Notes: a model not told the origin generated them from the letters alone. DNA of 64,000 nt from Heterobilharzia americana (GCA_944470555.2 OX104127.1:91970708-92034707); one strand, 5' to 3'. Counted from the stretch's first letter, positions 1 through 11,364 are shown. Translations and numbers: made by a program.

Positions 1-620
1 TCAAGCCGAATCTTTCACATTGTGTACATTAGTGCAGTAGGTAGTCAGCTGCACAATATGTGAGGGCTTGTTTGTTGTTGGAGCACTGTTTGAACTTTCA
101 ATTCATCGGTTTCAAGTACACTCTCTAAATCAATGAGCCATAACTCCATACAATCTTCGCTTAGTCTCCACATTAGGCAGACGATCTATATCCTTCGGTT
201 TACACATGGAACTTGATGATTACATCACTTATCATCATTGTAAGTGTACAGTTAATAGGAGTTTATCTACCGAATTTACCAAAATGATCGAATATTCAAT
301 CTCATATCAAAGGGCCTACATATATCAAATATGACATATCCTTTAGGTATTTTTTGATCCGAGTTGATTATTTGTAAAATGCCTTCCAACTGTCATGAAC
401 TGCTACTTTCAGTTTGTATAAAATACTCATCGAAATCTAAAAGAAGACGAACACATAGTTTAGCAAACACGTTAAGATATTTTCAGTAAATTATTTGTTT
501 CATTTGTAAGTATTTCTTCGACTAATCGCATAAGATGTTTCAGTAGTTCAGTAAAGTAAGTCTGTAGGCGTAGTTCTTCAATAAATAGTTGATATTTTAA
601 CCTTTCTACTAACGATCCAG
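1..620. other. A+T-rich non-coding stretch
   Basis: I see no recognisable gene or repeat here. The last bases form a pyrimidine-containing tract with a branch-like CTAAC ending in AG at 619-620. That reads as the splice acceptor of the exon candidate that follows. Confidence 0.4.
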
Positions 621-731
621 TTTGTGATTACCCGTTGGGTATATTCTGGTATAACTGAAGATAGTTCAGCTATAACTTCAACAGAAGCAACATCTGACTG
701 CTATTGGACAGGTTATACTGAAGCTAAACAG
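621..731 (+). CDS. Candidate internal exon 1 of an unrecognised host gene
   Basis: This 111-nt stretch is open for 37 codons (start TTT GTG ATT, end GCT AAA CAG). It is bordered by ACGATCCAG on the left and by CAG followed by GTAAAT on the right, a reasonable donor. It starts and ends in phase 0. The peptide is rich in Ser, Thr and Glu (for example YSGITEDSSAITSTEATSD), and I recognise no domain. The next candidate (2341-2398) begins in phase 0, so the two can be joined. It is not part of any repeat seen elsewhere in the window. The function is unknown. The alternative is a chance open frame, because AT-rich DNA gives many of this size. Confidence 0.38.
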
Positions 732-1539
732 GTAAATCTGCCTTTCTACAATGATTTTAAAATTGGACCATTTTTGTCCGGTAAAAACAGTCTTAAAACT
801 AGCGAGAGGTAGTGTACTTTACGATGTATTGCATTTTTTTCACCAGATTTTAATCTCTTTACCTTTCTAAATTAACAACAATAAACATTACCAAGTGGAT
901 AAACATTTAGGTAAAATTATTTTTGGAATAATAGCTAATAAAATAAAGTTTTAAACACCTGTTGATATTCTAAATTGTTGAAGTATGTGTGAAAAATAAG
1001 TAGACTGACTAGAAAGGATAGTGGACTGTAGTAAGATTAGACATCACTGAACAGAACCTACCCACCAAACCTACATCCATCTTTCGTTGACATCCAGGAT
1101 AATCTTTGTCCTGAGCAAATACATGCCCAACGGTTAATGTTGATCTGACACAATAATTTTGTTCATCAGTTTCCTTAAAAATGTTACTGGAACCTTTCTT
1201 AGTTGTCATTACCCTATATTAGAAGGAAACTCCCCCAAGGCATGGATAGATAAACAGCGCTAATTAGGAACTATACTCATGTATTGCACCACCACTGGTA
1301 ATTTTGAAAACAAATTTCACGAGCTGTAGGTACGAAGGGTGGATTTACTCGATCATGGTAGCTGTCATGCAGACATTGCTAATTCCTGATCTTGTTCACG
1401 ATTTAATCATCATTCTGGTGGTGGAATAGAATATCGTGAGGATGGTGACTGCATGACGTTAAAATGAGTAATAATTTTGAAGTTCTGTCGATAATTATTG
1501 CTGTACATGAAACCGTGATATGTAAAGTCTTATCCGATA
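732..1539. other. Putative intron sequence, nothing recognised
   Basis: This is A+T-rich sequence with only short spurious open frames on both strands. If the exon candidates are real, it lies in the first intron. Confidence 0.3.
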
Positions 1540-1890
1540 GACATAGCCTTGTCATAGGTGCCATCTGTGGTAACCCAGTCTACTAGACAGGGAAAATCAG
1601 TAACCAAAATAAGAATAATCACCATCTTATAGTCGGTGACTTCCACACATATGGTAAAGATTGGATTAAAAAGGTATCTGAGAGCTCAGAAATCCATTCG
1701 GCTTATTCTATCCATTAAAAAATAGCTAATGCAAGACATCTCTAGTACCACGTGTTTTGGTTTCAGATATGAATTTTACTTGACAAATCGCATACTAACA
1801 CATAATGCGGATAGCATATTGAAACTCATTAGATTTCTTCAGTTGGTAAAAAACGAACCATCTGTTGCTTCCGCTCGGCCTCGTAGGTTA
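1540..1890 (+). pseudogene. CR1/Jockey-like retrotransposon endonuclease relic
   Basis: One frame reads HSLVIGAICGNPVY, an in-frame TAG, then HHLIVGDFHTYGKDW. The LI-VGDF-DW block is the apurinic-type endonuclease signature of CR1/Jockey-type non-LTR elements, in which the Asp and Asn of GDFNAP are catalytic. Here the Asn is His, so the site is dead. Further right, a short stretch around LTNRILTHNADSI resembles the LDLVLTN block later in that domain. A stop codon and drift between blocks make it a pseudogene. The reverse transcriptase part is absent. The assignment rests on two short motifs. Confidence 0.38.
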
Positions 1891-2340
1891 CAAAAAGGCT
1901 TAAGACCGTGTTGGCTGTCAGTCATACTAATACCCAGTAAACGTCGCTGCCATTTAAGAGAAAGTTTTTTTCACTGAGGTGGAATATCGGTATGGAATTA
2001 TCCAATGGCTTACTTTTAGGGGTAAAATTATTACAGCAGCGATTTCATCTATTCTCTCTCTAATTCCGTAAACTTGTAACTTGTTACCCAAAAATACCAT
2101 ACAAGTGAAAAAAGTATTCCATCATTACCACTTGCCTAATTAGTTAAAACTCAGGCACCATTAGGCTATGAACTCTAAGTGAGATAGATAAGGCAGAATG
2201 AGTGACTAACTTTGATGAGGATTCCATCGGTTGTCTCAACATATAGTTTATTATTATTAATATAGACCAAATGAGCCGTACTTATGCTTATTATGAGCAC
2301 TTGTTGAGATCTGTGTTCGGTTTCTGTTCATGCTTTTCAG

Positions 2341-2398
2341 TATTTCAAGACACCGCTCAAAGTTGCTGAGGAACTGGAAAGATGTTACCGCCTTCTTA
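2341..2398 (+). CDS. Candidate exon 2 of the unrecognised host gene
   Basis: The acceptor is strong (TTCTGTTCATGCTTTTCAG, ending at 2340). It is followed by 19 open codons (TAT TTC AAG ACA ... CTT CTT) plus one base, then a GTACGT donor at 2399. The peptide contains TPLKVAEELERCYRLL, which looks like an amphipathic helix and uses fewer AT-only codons than the surroundings. It starts in phase 0, matching the end of 621-731, and ends in phase 1, matching the start of 11586-11743. At 58 nt it is within the range of schistosome micro-exons. I cannot name the protein. Confidence 0.4.
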
Positions 2399-2540
2399 GT
2401 ACGTGAAACTACCACAACTATTTGATGATGAGAAAATAGATTACGAGTAAGTATATCTTCCAGTAAGTTTAAAGCTGTGGTTTGCTTGTTTATTGATACT
2501 TATGATTTCCAGCTGTTATACTCTATCGAATTACTCAACC

Positions 2541-2665
2541 TCTATTGGCAGGTGCGCTTCTATGTGGATGCCTCAGTACTGCCCAAATATTCATTGTATT
2601 GCAGTCTATGATGAATATTCGGGCAGTATCAAGGCATCGTTATGTGGGCTCATCTGCCAACACAA
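2541..2665. repeat. Inverted repeat made of two Sm-alpha 3' segments
   Basis: The left arm (about 2545-2596) and right arm (about 2611-2663) are imperfect reverse complements; for example CAGTACTGCCCAAATATTCAT matches ATGAATATTCGGGCAGTAT read backwards. The loop is about 15 bases. Both arms match the segment that follows the ribozyme in other Sm-alpha copies here (24865-24935 and the minus-strand copy near 28150). This looks like head-to-head insertion of two units, with the right arm leading into the monomer at 2666-2885. Confidence 0.6.
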
Positions 2666-2885
2666 ATCGACCAATTCAACCCTATTTATACAACAACATT
2701 CGATACACGTTGCACAAGAGGTGGCCGTCGTGACTCAGTAGCCCAGTGAATAGTGTTCTGGCGCTCTGGTGAAGGGTAATCTGTTCGAGTTTCAATTGAA
2801 AAAACAATTACTGGATTGCAAGTACATCAAACTGATGAGTCCTAAATAAGACGAGATATCCATTCCGGATTCCACTGCTTAATTC
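2666..2885 (+). repeat. Sm-alpha-like SINE monomer (pol III-type, ribozyme-bearing)
   Basis: It runs from GCACAAGAGGTGGCC through an A-box-like segment (GCCCAGTGAATAGTGTTCTGG) and a B-box-like TGTTCGAGTTTC to a degenerate hammerhead and the conserved end GGATTCCACTGC. The order is the same as in the copies at 24.9-25.2 kb and 55.6-55.8 kb (minus). Schistosome Sm-alpha repeats are known to be transcribed by RNA polymerase III and to carry hammerhead ribozymes. This copy is old, with many substitutions. Confidence 0.7.
2823..2872 (+). ncRNA. Degenerate hammerhead ribozyme
   Basis: The CTGATGA core is intact at 2832-2838. The second core element GAAA is changed to GAGA, stem II (GTCC/AGAC) has a mismatch, and the usual GTC before CTGGAT reads TTC before CGGAT. 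Self-cleavage is unlikely. Family membership is clear from position and flanks. Confidence 0.65.
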
Positions 2886-2999
2886 TACATGACATTCGAA
2901 TCAATGGGTTTCATTGCATTCAATGATTTTCAGCTTTCTAATAAACTATGACCATAACAGGGCTTCTTAATGTTCTTTCAAAAATTTCCTCTTAATAGT

Positions 3000-4620
3000 T
3001 AAGAAGGTTAGAGATTTGTTTCCTTAATGAATGTGTAATAATAACCCTTCATATGTTCCTTATACAGCTATTACATCGGAAATTGACTAGTCCAAGCCAC
3101 TGCACAAACACTAACATTACCTTGATGGAGATGCATCCAACTGACAGATCTTGAAGACGAAAAAGAATGCTTCTCTTGGTCTGATGTTAGTCTTACGCCA
3201 CCAAAACTATTTAAGTGGCGTTAATCTGCAGAAAAGCTAAGGTTTCTAGTCAATAACACTGTATTCAGTCTTTCATGAAGACTTTATCATTAGGAAAATG
3301 AAAAACATTATACAACGGCTTTCCGTATTAAAAATAATCATACACAGCTTTATTTCCTAGGTGGGAATCAATTTGTGAAAGTACTCTAATGCTAATTACG
3401 TTAAGTTAATCACACTTGTAATTAAAAACTACCCTGGTTATAACAAGCATTTCACTGTCCATCATTCTATGTGACATTCATCTATGTATTATAGATATCT
3501 TGTAAACAAGTTAAAATACTATGCACCTCCATTTTCTTTTCTTTTGCACTTTACGGTTCGGATGATTCCTATTAATAGTTTCTTCAGTATTGCTAGTTGT
3601 TAGCATTGCTGTTCACCATACATACTGTGAAACGGAAGTTAACCTCTCAGCTATCCAATTTATACCCGAATAGAAAGCAAGGAAAGTAATTCATTGAATA
3701 GGAGTCTGTTTGCAAAGTTTGCCTTTTATTATGACTCACATAAATCGAAACTTAAGAAACAAATCGGAAACTGCATAATGTTCATTCTCTTTCCTAAGGA
3801 TTCTTAAATATCCTTCCAAATTTCCCACTAGCCACTAAATTAGATTCAACAGAAATTTTATACCATCTGTTCAACAGTAGGGTTTGCATCACGAACTGCT
3901 ATCGGTCAAGGAACCTGAAGGCGCTGGACGGCTATTTCGTCTAGTATGGAAGTCTTCAGTAGTGTAAATGATCAAACCCGCAAGAGATTGAACCCAAGAA
4001 GATAGGGAATGGTAGCAAACCTGTCACTATTCACTAACTGGGTCAAATCTAATGGTCCACCAACCTAGTTGATTGCATAGATAACCGTTTCTCAGCTGAA
4101 CTTCGGAAAATGAATCTCGAAGTATATCAGTGTGAAAACAATCAGTATATACATACTACCCGATGGATCCCTATAGTAATGTCAAAAATTATCTAGTGTG
4201 CTGTAGGAATATCTTTAGCAAGATATTTTCAGATCGTGGACTGTCAGGTGACTTCATTTAGAAACGAAAATGGTGGACAAACTTGGAAACACCTACATTT
4301 GAGTACCAAGAATTCTTTAATTTCTTGTGATAAAGTGAGCACTCACATTTTGTGGATGTTTTCCACCCTAATCATCCCGAATGTAGCAAGCGTTTTCATC
4401 TATTCTAAAAGTTGTTTTGGGTTATCAAGAGAAATGGTGAGTATGAATTCTGCTAGAATAGTAGTGTCTTCATTTGCGTTTTTCAATCAAATAACAGTCT
4501 ACTGGCAGGCTTTTTAAGTAGTACAGTTTCAAAATCGAAAAGTTGTAGCATTAATTAACCATCTGGATAAAATAAAGGCAGTTTTCGTTTGCGATGTTTC
4601 TGAATTCCACCTGGTGAGAA
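3000..4620. other. A+T-rich non-coding stretch
   Basis: No repeat family or coding feature that I can support. An open frame at 4236-4517 (plus) has no flanking signals or recognisable motif. Confidence 0.35.
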
Positions 4621-4873
4621 TTAAACTGCCGTTTTAGTTATTGAGTATTGGTAACTGTTCAGCACTGTTTCAAGACGTTTCAAGTAGACTATTCCACAGA
4701 GCGACTCAATGTTTTCCGGCATTTTGACGTCTTCCTTCCCGTATGCGTCACTTAGATCAGCACAGACTAATTTTGAGTCGTCCAGCTGAGTATTACTTTG
4801 GTTGACGCTTTTGTTACCAGGAGTGGGTTGCAACCATAATTGTTTCACTACTCTGAGGGCATAATTTCCTGTT
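4621..4873 (-). CDS. Candidate terminal exon on the minus strand
   Basis: Read on the minus strand, an acceptor-like GACTTTCCAG precedes a frame open for 83 codons that ends in TAA at 4621-4623. It contains NYALRVVKQLWLQPTPG near the start and VYLKRLETVLNSYQYS near the end. It starts in phase 2, which matches the phase-2 end of the candidate at 7517-7687 and gives an intact GTA codon at the junction. The peptide is polar and not low-complexity; I recognise no domain. It could be a gene nested in the long intron of the plus-strand gene, a decayed gene, or chance. Confidence 0.3.
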
Positions 4874-5154
4874 CTGGAAAGTCACTCAGTTTTTGTTCAC
4901 ATGTTATAATCAGAGCCAATCACTTCTGTACATAAACAACCATACATACATTTAAGGCATAAGCTTCTGATTTTAATGGTTGAGACACTACAACCTGATA
5001 GACTTTTAAAAGTTAGTATGTTTTTATCAACACTTATCAACAGCCATTTCCACCTTGTATTGTTGGAGTCGAATTTGAATCTGAATTCAGTTAAATAGCA
5101 CCTCGAACGGTAGCCTATATGAGTTATTGTAAAAGTCTCTTTGGAAATACCTGC

Positions 5155-5610
5155 CAGTTGGTCATTAAAGGATAACCAACTTCATGCCATCTAGTTCTAG
5201 ATCCTGATCGCATTCCTTCTACCATATTTGCAATATGGCCGTTAGACTAAGCAGCTCAGCATAGTGATGCACTCCGATAGATGCTAGCTGGATGGAGGTA
5301 ATCGGTAAAAAACCAGGACCAGGGTTTCATCCTCACTGACACTCGTCAGTAAAGCGTATCTGCGACCTCTAAATGACTGATGTCCGGCCTTAGAGTTGAA
5401 CACGCGTCACCCAAGAGACGTTAACACTGGGGTGAGTCGCTTCCAGCATAACACCCTGACAACGTCTCTGACTGCAGCATTGGGCAACGTGGGTTCAAAT
5501 CTCAGGCGGGATATCAGTCCTTTGGAGGTTGCGGATACGCCTTGCTGACGCACCCGGAAAGCTCAAAACCTGTGTACAGGTCATCCTGCCGACTCGTCCC
5601 CCCATAAATT
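5155..5610 (+). repeat. tRNA-like dispersed repeat, family R1
   Basis: It has a B-box-like GGGTTCAAATCTCAGGCGGG near 5490, followed by GATATCAG and a conserved tail ending in TGCCGACTCG. The same units recur at 17795-18150, 25690-26085 and 50985-51570. All share phrases such as TTCATG-TGTCTAGT and GGACATCAG/GATATCAG. This points to a tRNA-derived SINE-like family. The copy is strongly diverged. Confidence 0.55.
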
Positions 5611-5989
5611 ATTCATTTTAATCCGGAGAAATGATCGATGCCGATATAAAATGTTTGAATGGAAGTATTTATTCTTTTGAAAGTGATCCTGTTTAGCACT
5701 GCAGATAACCACTATGGGTAAACAAAAGCCGAGAAGTGAATCACAGTCTTCTGCAGTTGAATTCTTAGGATGACTTAGCAGCGAAAATACTTTTCATAAT
5801 AACTAATACAGATGTACACAGTAGATGGCAAGCATACTTGCAGAAGTGTCACAGTTAAGAAAATGAGCAAACTGCGTTGCATTCCCAGAAGTCATGTTTG
5901 CTGATATGGCTATTCAATCATAAAACCTTAAGTACTACATGAACAGTGCTGATTTGGATGATGGAAAAAAATTTGTTCCTCTAGCACTA

Positions 5990-6125
5990 CTGATATTTTA
6001 TTCCTGGTCGTGAGTTTGAATCTTAATGGGAACAACATTTTTCACTGAAAGACAGGCACATGTATCTGACGAGTCCCAAACAATATGAGACACGCATACT
6101 GGATTCCACCGTTAACCACCATCTA
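5990..6125 (+). repeat. Sm-alpha-like fragment with dead hammerhead
   Basis: It holds a B-box-like GTGAGTTTGAATC, then GGGAACAACATTTTTCACTG and a hammerhead remnant at about 6058-6105. The core CTGACGA is kept, GAAA reads GAGA, and the cleavage triplet is ATA before CTGGATTCC. The order matches the better copy at 25.1 kb. Confidence 0.6.
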
Positions 6126-6471
6126 TCCTTAACTCCAAATAGAAGCCTGACATTGTTTCACATGACCAAGGACAATGATGACAGTTTAGCGCTTTTCTTG
6201 CTGTGATTTAACTACAAATTCTTGTTTATTTCTCCCTCTATGAATAACATTGTAGTGCTGTAGACACTAACTAGATACACTCAGCATTGAAGACCATAGA
6301 TACTAAAGCATTAATATTTGACTGAATAGTGACAAAATCACTGTGAAATCCACTGAACTTGAACTTGATCTTTCACACGGTCATGGAAGAGCCTCTTTGA
6401 GTAGTCCCAAACTTAGACAAAACAGATTTCCAATCCCCCAGGTTCTCAGTGATCTTCCAGCAAATGTCAAT

Positions 6472-6853
6472 TTATTATTATTTATTATTAGTCCCTTTGG
6501 TTCCTAATGGAACATAGGGATTCACTAGCACGTCTCCATTCAAATCTGTTCTCTGAAATCATTTGAACCTGGCTCCACGACAGCCCACAACCTCTCACTT
6601 CCTCTTCGCACCATCTCCTCCATGTCACCCTCTCCTCAGACGTCCAACTCGTCGCTTCCCATGGGGGTTCCACTTCCTTCCAGTACATATTTGTTGCGTG
6701 ATAGCTTCTTGCTTTGTTGGTTCGTTCCCAGAGCTCATTGTTGTTTATTCTTTCTGGCAATCCATCTGATCTTCAGTAACGAGCCAGCGTAGGCGGCAGT
6801 TGTTGATGAATGTCTGTAGTTTATTGGAAATCCCTTTCGTAACGCGCTAAGCC
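6472..6853 (-). mobile_element. 5'-truncated RTE retrotransposon (3' end only)
   Basis: On the minus strand it encodes the C-terminal tail of the RTE protein (WRRWCEEE, GLSWSQVQ, CSIRNQRD) and ends in a (TAA)n-like tail at 6472-6490. It is flanked by a 9-bp direct repeat AATGTCAAT at 6463-6471 and 6854-6862, a target-site duplication. About 380 bp remain of an element of about 3.2 kb. 5' truncation is usual for target-primed reverse transcription. Confidence 0.85.
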
Positions 6854-6862
6854 AATGTCAAT

Positions 6863-7516
6863 AAGTGATGAAAACCAATTTGTGGTTAATAAATCTCAAC
6901 AAACCCCAATCTGAAACACTCGTTAATTCACCAAGTAATTTATCTATCTCATTTGCTCAGTATCATCCTCCTCAGTACAGTTCTACTTGACCGGTATTTT
7001 GATTACAAAGAGGAGATTCTTTGGTATTGTTGTTCATATATTTATCAGGTTTGCTTCTTATCCAACTTCATCAGCTTCTTCAATAGAAGTTAGCTTATCA
7101 ACTCATGATACAGGCACCCTTCAACACACAACAAAATTCACAGCTAAACGATCTTTTGTGTTCGTTTCGAGGAGTTTTCAATTATCATGTCACCAGAGAT
7201 TTTGGGATTCCTCAGTTCAGCTAAGCTAATGGGTCACTGTGCCTACTTAACCTTATTATCGACTACGAAACTTGTCATTTTTCTCCAGGTGAAACCTGAA
7301 ATAAACCTTAGTAATTGGGAGGCAAGAGTTGGCACTGATGGTAGAGAAAACTACTTTCCTACAGAATTCTGACGTTCAATATCACATTCATCGTCTTACT
7401 AGGTGTTATATACATTCCTATCTGTCGGGTCATACTTTTCGCTTCGTACTTTCAGTCACGTTCAAAAATGAGTTGCGAAACATTGTTGACCTAAAGCCTT
7501 CGTGCTACAAACATAC
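6863..7516. other. No supported feature
   Basis: Overlapping plus-strand open frames at 6987-7229 and 7187-7372 look protein-like in places and follow acceptor-like tracts (TATTTATCAG near 7050, TTTTTCTCCAG near 7289). I find no convincing donor or phase link to the plus-strand exon chain. Confidence 0.25.
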
Positions 7517-7687
7517 ACTAACCAAACTTCAGCAATAAGAAAGTCGGAAAGATGAGTCAAATATGTTCCAGTTTCGTTGACTGTTTTCGACAGCACTTCA
7601 GAAGTATTCTTACTGAAGTCAGATTCACTAGCATAAAGTAATAGACCTCTAGTGAATTCAAACTGCTTGCCAATACTTAATACGCTT
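7517..7687 (-). CDS. Candidate internal exon on the minus strand
   Basis: On the minus strand a good acceptor (GACATTATCTTCAG) precedes 171 nt open throughout, followed by a consensus-like donor AGT/GTATGT. It encodes IGKQFEFTRGLLLYASESDF and later YLTHLSDFLIAE, a helix-prone sequence. It starts and ends in phase 2; the next candidate downstream on this strand, 4621-4873, starts in phase 2. The peptide is not one I can name. Its helical Glu/Lys/Leu pattern is only suggestive of a coiled or BAR-like helix. Confidence 0.33.
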
Positions 7688-8424
7688 CTGAAGATAATGT
7701 CACAGCCCGGATGTAGGATGTTTGGCATAGAAAGGTATATATCCTTTAAAATCTAATAATATTGTTCAGTTGTTAAGTTTCTTAAGCAGTTCAGTCTAAA
7801 TGGAATAATGATAAAATCTTACTGAACTTTGAAGACGTTTCATCTATTCTTCTTAAGCATCAATGAATGAACTCGTCTCAACATAAAGTTTGCACAGATG
7901 TCATCCACTAGCTTACTACTTCATACAATTCAATGAAAAAATAACTCGGAAACCTTTTGCTTGGCTAATCTGACGTTGTATTTTACCCAAAGGCAAACAA
8001 ATGAATGAGTTTTTATGTATTTTAGCTAATGAATATGGTGAAAATTTTATTACTATAAAGTAAACTGATGAAAATATTATGTGAAATTATTGTTATCAAT
8101 GACTTTTGAAACGAACCACTCTTCATAAGAGATCTGCTGGAAGAAACGCAGTGTGAAGCATAGGTAGTTCTTCTCGTTTATCAATAATTTTTCGGTGGGT
8201 ATTTGTATGACCATTATCAGACGCCTACTTATACTGTATCATTGGACTGTTTTTTCAGGCTGTTTGTTTGAATTTGCTTCAAAAACTGGAAGTTTCGTAT
8301 CACGATTATTTTTGTATAACCGTAATCTACCTACCTTGATAAGTGTTATAGTACTGCTTTGTGAAAACAGGCAATAAGGCTTCATTTGCTGGTAAACTTT
8401 GGAATCCTTCATGAAATCGTTATA
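7688..8424. other. A+T-rich non-coding stretch
   Basis: Nothing recognisable on either strand; a plus-strand open frame at 8195-8377 has no supporting signals. Confidence 0.3.
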
Positions 8425-8663
8425 TTATACACTGTATTCTGATTTTGGTGCATAACTTTCTGAAATAGATATTTGTGTGAGTCTTCTCCAATGAGACATC
8501 TTCAGTTCATTCAGTGATATGTGGCTAAAATCTGGTTGAATTCTAGCTAACTCTTGAGAATACTTTTCATCTTGATCTTTTCTTTCGAATATGTCCTTCC
8601 CATCATTTTCTTTAATGTCCAAGGCATAACTATTCACTAGGTTGTTGAATTTATCGGCATATA
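8425..8663 (-). CDS. Candidate exon-like open stretch on the minus strand
   Basis: The minus strand is open for 78 codons and ends in TAA at 8425-8427. It contains YADKFNNLVNSYALDIKEN at the start and SQELARIQPDFSHISLNEL in the middle. A weak acceptor (TTGACTGGAAG) precedes it. No donor in the right phase links it to 7517-7687, so it may be a separate terminal exon or a chance frame. It is charged, helix-prone and not low-complexity. No function is assigned. Confidence 0.25.
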
Positions 8664-9189
8664 CTTCCAGTCAACAATCGATAAACAAGTTTGGAGTGAT
8701 GCAAAAGTCAACAGAAGATATAAGGCAGCGATAAAGAATAAATAACAAGCAAACAAATGACCCTGAAACAACCAAAAGTATACTACGTGTAGCTCTCCAA
8801 GATGAGGTTGTTCTAAGCTTGAGCTTCGCATTCAGAAAGATCATGCTCAAACTTCGTTCTTTCCTTAGCTTTCAGTATACTAAAGACCATTCCCATTTTC
8901 GTTATTCAGTGTCTTTTCTCTTACCATCACATTATTCATTACATTGAATATTCCCATTTAGACATTTAGAAAAAGACTGATTGAGCGAAGAAATATATTT
9001 CTTTTCAATTAGATCTTCATCTTGGGCTCTACACTAATATATAGGTTTACAATTTAATCAAATTACCAATCACGTGATGATGTTTCGGAAATAATAATGT
9101 AAATAATCAATAGGGTTACTAAAATTGGAAATGTGAATATTGATAGAAACAAGAAGGGGAAGAGGTGAACAAAGTAAATCTAGAAGTTA
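8664..9189. other. Unassigned sequence beside the PLE
   Basis: No clear feature. The right part (about 9000-9190) lies just 3' of the PLE coding remnant and may be its 3' untranslated region or repeat. Confidence 0.3.
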
Positions 9190-10040
9190 CATCATGTTGA
9201 CGTCCACGGTAATGAAAGTGGATGACCAAACTTCTTTTGGATACAAAGGCTAGGTTTATGAATTTGGATTTCAATCACCTCCGCCATGTGAAGTAATCGA
9301 GTGGGTAATCCATGAGGTAAGTTAATTGGAATCTGATGGATGATTGTGAAGGCTTTTCCAGTAACTACTTGATGTCCTGCGTCAACTAAGTGTGCAAGTA
9401 TGGAGCTCTCTATAGTTCTAATTTGTCCCTTGTTCAATCATAATCGGTGGTGCTCAGAAATTCGACAATGGAACTGCCTCATTGTACGTCCAATGTAACT
9501 AGCTCCACAGGAGCAGTTGAATTGATAAATGTATATAGAAGTGGCAGAATCAGGCAGTTTGTCTTTATTCGTTGCACCTAGAATCGTGCGGTTTTAGAAG
9601 GGGTACAGCACTAAAGAAGTGCGTATATTGACCTGTTGATGTTGGTTTTCTATAAACACTTCCCTTCAGGATTCCATCTGACTTTCTCACTAATAGAACA
9701 TCAAGAAATGGAATACCATCACTATTCTCCTCTTCCATCGTGAAGTTGATTGTTGGGTGAACACTATTGAACTTATTCAGAACAGAATTATTATCAGTCT
9801 CACTTTTGAGAACCATAAAGGTATCATCCATGTAACGACAACATAACTCTAAACGGCTAATAATATCGTCCAGTGAACCATTCTCAAGTTTTGCCAGGAA
9901 AAAATCTGCTAAGAGCTGGCAAACGGGTGGTCCCAAAGTAACACCATCAGATGGCCGGTAGGGCTCATTGTTGAAAGAAATTGTGCACTTATCGTACACC
10001 TCAGAAGTAGTTCTTTCATTTTTAAATATATCATCCTAAA
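9190..10040 (-). mobile_element. Penelope-like retroelement, truncated
   Basis: On the minus strand, about 10035-9580 encodes the C-terminal half of a PLE reverse transcriptase. It has GVTLGPPVCQLLADFFLAKL, the catalytic block CRYMDDTF (the YxDD-type Asp pair) and GIPFLDVLL with VYRKPTSTGQYTHF. 9545-9190 encodes a GIY-YIG-type endonuclease: CSCGASYIGRT, then HLVDAGHQV and LCIQKKFGHPL. Both are diagnostic of Penelope-like elements. A stop and frame change near 9565, with about 100 residues missing compared with complete PLEs, mark an internal deletion between the domains. A TGA-type break near 9440 also interrupts the endonuclease. The 5' half is lost. Confidence 0.85.
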
Positions 10041-10196
10041 ATGAAAAATCTTCTCAGAGTCACAAAAATCTCACATTCCATTTTAGACATGTATTCTCCC
10101 CTAATTTGACTTATTTAGCACCGTACAATTCCAATTTATAATTGTAGAACCTCATGAGAATTTACTGAAAAGAATATTCTTTGTTCAGATTATCTA

Positions 10197-10209
10197 TGAT
10201 TGATGTTAT
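10197..10209. repeat. Left target-site duplication of RTE copy (13 bp)
   Basis: TGATTGATGTTAT here recurs exactly at 11352-11364 and brackets the truncated RTE copy. Confidence 0.85.
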
Positions 10210-11351
10210 TTATTATTATTATTAGTCCCTTGGGTTCCTAATGGAACATAGGGATTCACTAGCACGTCTCCATTCACTCTCTTCTCTGAAATCTTTTGAA
10301 CCTGGCTCCACGACAGCCCACAACCTGTCACTTCCTCTTCGCACCATCTCCTCCATGTCACCCTCTCCTCAGACGTCCAACTCGTCGCTTCCCATGGGGG
10401 TTCCACTCCAGTGCCTGGCCTGACGCGTGATGTCCCAAGTCGGCCTTCTCAGTGTATGCCCAATCCAACCATCTCCACTTCCTTCTGCATATTTGTTGGG
10501 TGATAGCTTCTTGCTTCGTTAGTTCGTTCCCAGAGCTCCTAGTTGTTTATTCTTTCTGGCAATCCACCTGATCTTCAGTAACGAGCCAGTGTAGGCGGCA
10601 GTTGTTGATGAATGTCTGTAGTTTATTGGAAATCCCTTTCGTAACGCGCCAAGTCTCTCAACACACACAGAAGCACTGACTTGAGGTTGGTGTTAAAAAT
10701 CTGGATCTTGTTCCGCATGCTGAGTGCAGTGCAGAAGATCTCCACACTGGTCTCAGGCTAATGAATGCCTGTCTTGCTTTTCCGATTCTGACTTTGACAT
10801 CCTCGTCTGTCCCGCCAGCTGTAGTTGAAACACTGCTTCCTAGATAGGTGAAGGAGGTTACTTCCTTTAGGTTTCTCCCGTTCATGGTGATTGGAGTTCG
10901 TTGTTGTTGTTGTGGTGCGGTATCTTCATCACTTCTGTCTTCTCTATATTCACTTGAAGTCCCGTCTTCGCTGCCCTGCCTCACCTCTTCCGTCAACTTG
11001 TTAGTTTTCACCTGTAGATCTTCAAGTTTATGTGACATCAGGCACAAGTCATCGGCGAAATCCAGATCTTATAGGTTCTTTCCCGCGGTCCTGCCATTGT
11101 ATGCCCCTCTTCTCGCTCCTCACTGTTTGCTACATGATCCAGTCGACCACAATCGCGAATATAATGGGAGATGGTAGGCAACCTTGTTTCACTCCTGTCT
11201 TCACTTCAAAGGCATCACTGAGCTTCCGATTGTGAATTACTCGTCATGTGGTGTCTTCAAATAGTTGTTGATTGAGGCTGATAAGGTTTGCGGTATTCCG
11301 TAGTATTGAAGCGGTTTGCAAATTACCTGTCAGTGGACGCTGTCAAAGGCC
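10210..11351 (-). mobile_element. 5'-truncated RTE retrotransposon
   Basis: This is a minus-strand copy of the RTE 3' half: RT from just downstream of the DFEKAFDSVDR region to the C-terminus, in broken frames. It includes the region of KLEDLQVKTNKLTEE and NGRNLKEVTSFTYLGSSVS, then the C-terminal WRRWCEEEV. The (TAA)n-like tail is at 10209-10224. The 13-bp target-site duplications are exact, so the boundaries are firm. Frameshifts and stops make it non-coding. Confidence 0.88.
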
Positions 11352-11364
11352 TGATTGATGTTAT
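11352..11364. repeat. Right target-site duplication of RTE copy (13 bp)
   Basis: Exact repeat of 10197-10209. Confidence 0.85.

Noticed and set aside
6987..7372. Plus-strand exons with TATTTATCAG and TTTCTCCAG acceptors
   Set aside because: Frames look protein-like but no donors in the needed phase were found and the two frames overlap.
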